A stretch of 14,358 nt of DNA from the NCBI GenBank assembly GCA_023437485.1, contig JAEZGB010000024.1, positions 1-14,358 of the forward strand, written 5' to 3'. The position numbers were made by a program, and so were the translations under genes. Positions 14,028 through 14,358 of this stretch are shown in pieces (position 1 is the first letter of the stretch; every line of letters starts with the position of its first letter). The notes below the pieces were generated by a model. It made no database searches and was not told where the DNA came from. It worked only from the letters and a program-made list of their open reading frames with translations. The DNA is from Bacteroidota bacterium. GTDB lineage: Bacteria; Bacteroidota; Bacteroidia; Flavobacteriales; Flavobacteriaceae.

Positions 14028-14186
14028 TAGTAGAAAGTCGAAAGTCAAAAGAAGTTGCAAGATTAGTCTAAAGTCGAAAGACGAAAGACGAAAGAAGCTG
14101 CAGGGATGGCCGAATGTCATCGGTTACCTCGTAACAAACTGACGACTGACGACTGACGACTGACGACTGACGACTGATGACTGCTA
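14028..14186. repeat. Third, internally deleted repeat block ending in a CTGACGA array
   Basis: After AAAGTCG AAAGTCA AAAGAAG (14034-14054) a second tract follows at 14070-14097 (AAAGTCG, two AAAGACG, AAAGAAG), then CTGCAGG. The sequence then passes directly to a segment matching the end of the nested repeat (GGTTACCTCGTAACAAACTG), without the structured element or the first nested half. It closes with five perfect CTGACGA words, one CTGATGA and CTGC (14139-14184), the most regular array in the window. Confidence 0.88.
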
Positions 14187-14257
14187 AAGCTGAATCCTTG
14201 CAATTGAGCCCCTTAGCTTCTTAAGCAAAAAATATTTCAAAAAAACCTCCTTATCCC

Positions 14258-14287
14258 TTGCGAGAGTCAAAAACCGGCGTACTTTTG
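14258..14287 (+). promoter_or_regulatory. Strong Bacteroidota housekeeping promoter (TTG, 19 bp, TACTTTTG)
   Basis: TTG at 14258-14260, a 19-bp spacer and TACTTTTG at 14280-14287 match the sigma-ABfr consensus in both elements and spacing; it is the best promoter in the window. An A/T-rich tract (14225-14246) just upstream could act as an UP-like element. The following GCACCCGC is, from memory, typical at the start of flavobacterial rRNA and other strong transcripts. The expected start is about 14293. The stretch 14187-14257 before it contains only a small GCTT-CTT-AAGC hairpin and no gene. Confidence 0.8.
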
Positions 14288-14292
14288 CACCC

Positions 14293-14358
14293 GCATTCAG
14301 GAAGTTCTTTTACATGATGGGGCGGCATTTTCAAAGGGGTTGTTGAAAACTCACCGAG
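14293..14358 (+). other. Non-coding leader of a strongly expressed transcript, possibly an rRNA operon, cut by window edge
   Basis: Downstream of the promoter no reading frame stays open: the tandem ATGs near 14314 soon meet TGA. A 7-bp stem is formed by TTTTCAA (14328-14334) and TTGAAAA (14343-14349) with an eight-base loop. The lack of coding sequence, strong promoter and GTTCTTT box suggest an rRNA leader, with 16S expected a few hundred bases on. No 16S sequence is inside the window, so this remains inference; a long 5' leader of a protein gene is the alternative. Confidence 0.4.

Larger units (their letters stand above)
13569..14046. repeat. Long direct repeat, copy 2
   Basis: Near-identical to copy 1 (13005-13489), with two AATGTCG-type words where copy 1 has three. 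The inner segments correspond one to one: the nested duplication, the structured element, and the closing GAGCGGAAAAGCCGGGGTAG. Confidence 0.93.
12957..14186. repeat. Intergenic mosaic of seven-base repeats, about 1.2 kb, no gene
   Basis: From 6 bp after the permease stop to 14186 the sequence is built from short arrays of seven-base words: AAAGTCG, AATGTCG, CTGAYGA/CTGACRG and degenerate CTCAAAA/CCCAAAG. Two near-identical long blocks are offset by about 557 bp, and a third, shortened block follows. Each full block contains a nested duplication and a GC-rich structured element. Open frames across it encode only periodic peptides (such as ESRKSKE) and have no family resemblance, so no CDS is called. 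There are no transposase genes and no terminal inverted repeats that I can see. Similar heptad tracts are, as far as I recall, found between genes in other Bacteroidota, but I cannot verify this here. Confidence 0.95.

Noticed and set aside
12957..14186. CRISPR array
   Set aside because: Repeats are seven bases with no spacers of uniform length, and there are no cas genes; the long repeats are about 480 bp.
12957..14186. Insertion sequence or MITE
   Set aside because: No transposase frame, no terminal inverted repeats and no target-site duplication could be seen, although a non-autonomous palindromic element is not fully excluded.

Overview
The window is chromosomal DNA from a Bacteroidota bacterium, most probably a Flavobacteriaceae member close to Flavobacterium. 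This rests on three things: the gene set (an ExbB-ExbD-ExbD-TonB cluster with the N-terminal TonB signature typical of the phylum, and DUF486, DUF1343 and DUF2059 proteins of flavobacterial type); A-rich leaders without Shine-Dalgarno sequences; and repeated matches to the Bacteroidota promoter -7 element TAnnTTTG. No tRNA, transposase, integrase or CRISPR array was found.

Layout. Positions 1-1729 (minus strand) hold a HerA/YjgR-type ATPase (DUF853), followed by an overlapping DUF486 membrane protein cut by the window edge. Positions 2018-7685 (plus) form a tight seven-gene operon: exbB, exbD, a second exbD, tonB, a small two-helix membrane protein, a PstS-like substrate-binding lipoprotein and a secreted TPR protein. 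A rho-independent terminator closes it. The motor genes energise outer-membrane transport; the last three are probably accessory envelope parts of the same machine, although their roles are not known from sequence. Positions 7786-8901 (plus) carry queE (queuosine pathway) and a DUF2059 secreted protein, again ended by a clear terminator. Positions 8920-10147 hold a divergent pair, a SAM methyltransferase (minus) and a YkgJ-type cysteine-cluster protein (plus), with starts only 22 bp apart. Positions 10144-11711 (minus) hold a 73-residue helical protein of unknown function and a DUF1343/NamZ-type lipoprotein. Positions 11716-12951 (plus) hold a LolC/E-type FtsX permease that apparently uses a TTG start, diverging from DUF1343 across 4 bp.

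Positions 12952-14186 contain no gene. They are a mosaic built from seven-base words (AAAGTCG, AATGTCG, CTGAYGA and CTCAAAA-like), arranged in two near-identical blocks offset by about 557 bp plus a shortened third block. Each full block contains a nested ~105-109 bp duplication and a GC-rich, potentially pseudoknotted structured element of about 90 nt. Immediately after the mosaic, a near-perfect housekeeping promoter (TTG, 19 bp, TACTTTTG) drives a non-coding leader that runs off the window. The leader resembles what precedes flavobacterial rRNA operons, but no rRNA sequence is inside the window.

Most genes here are ordinary core genes. The part least explained by known features is the heptad mosaic with its embedded structured element.
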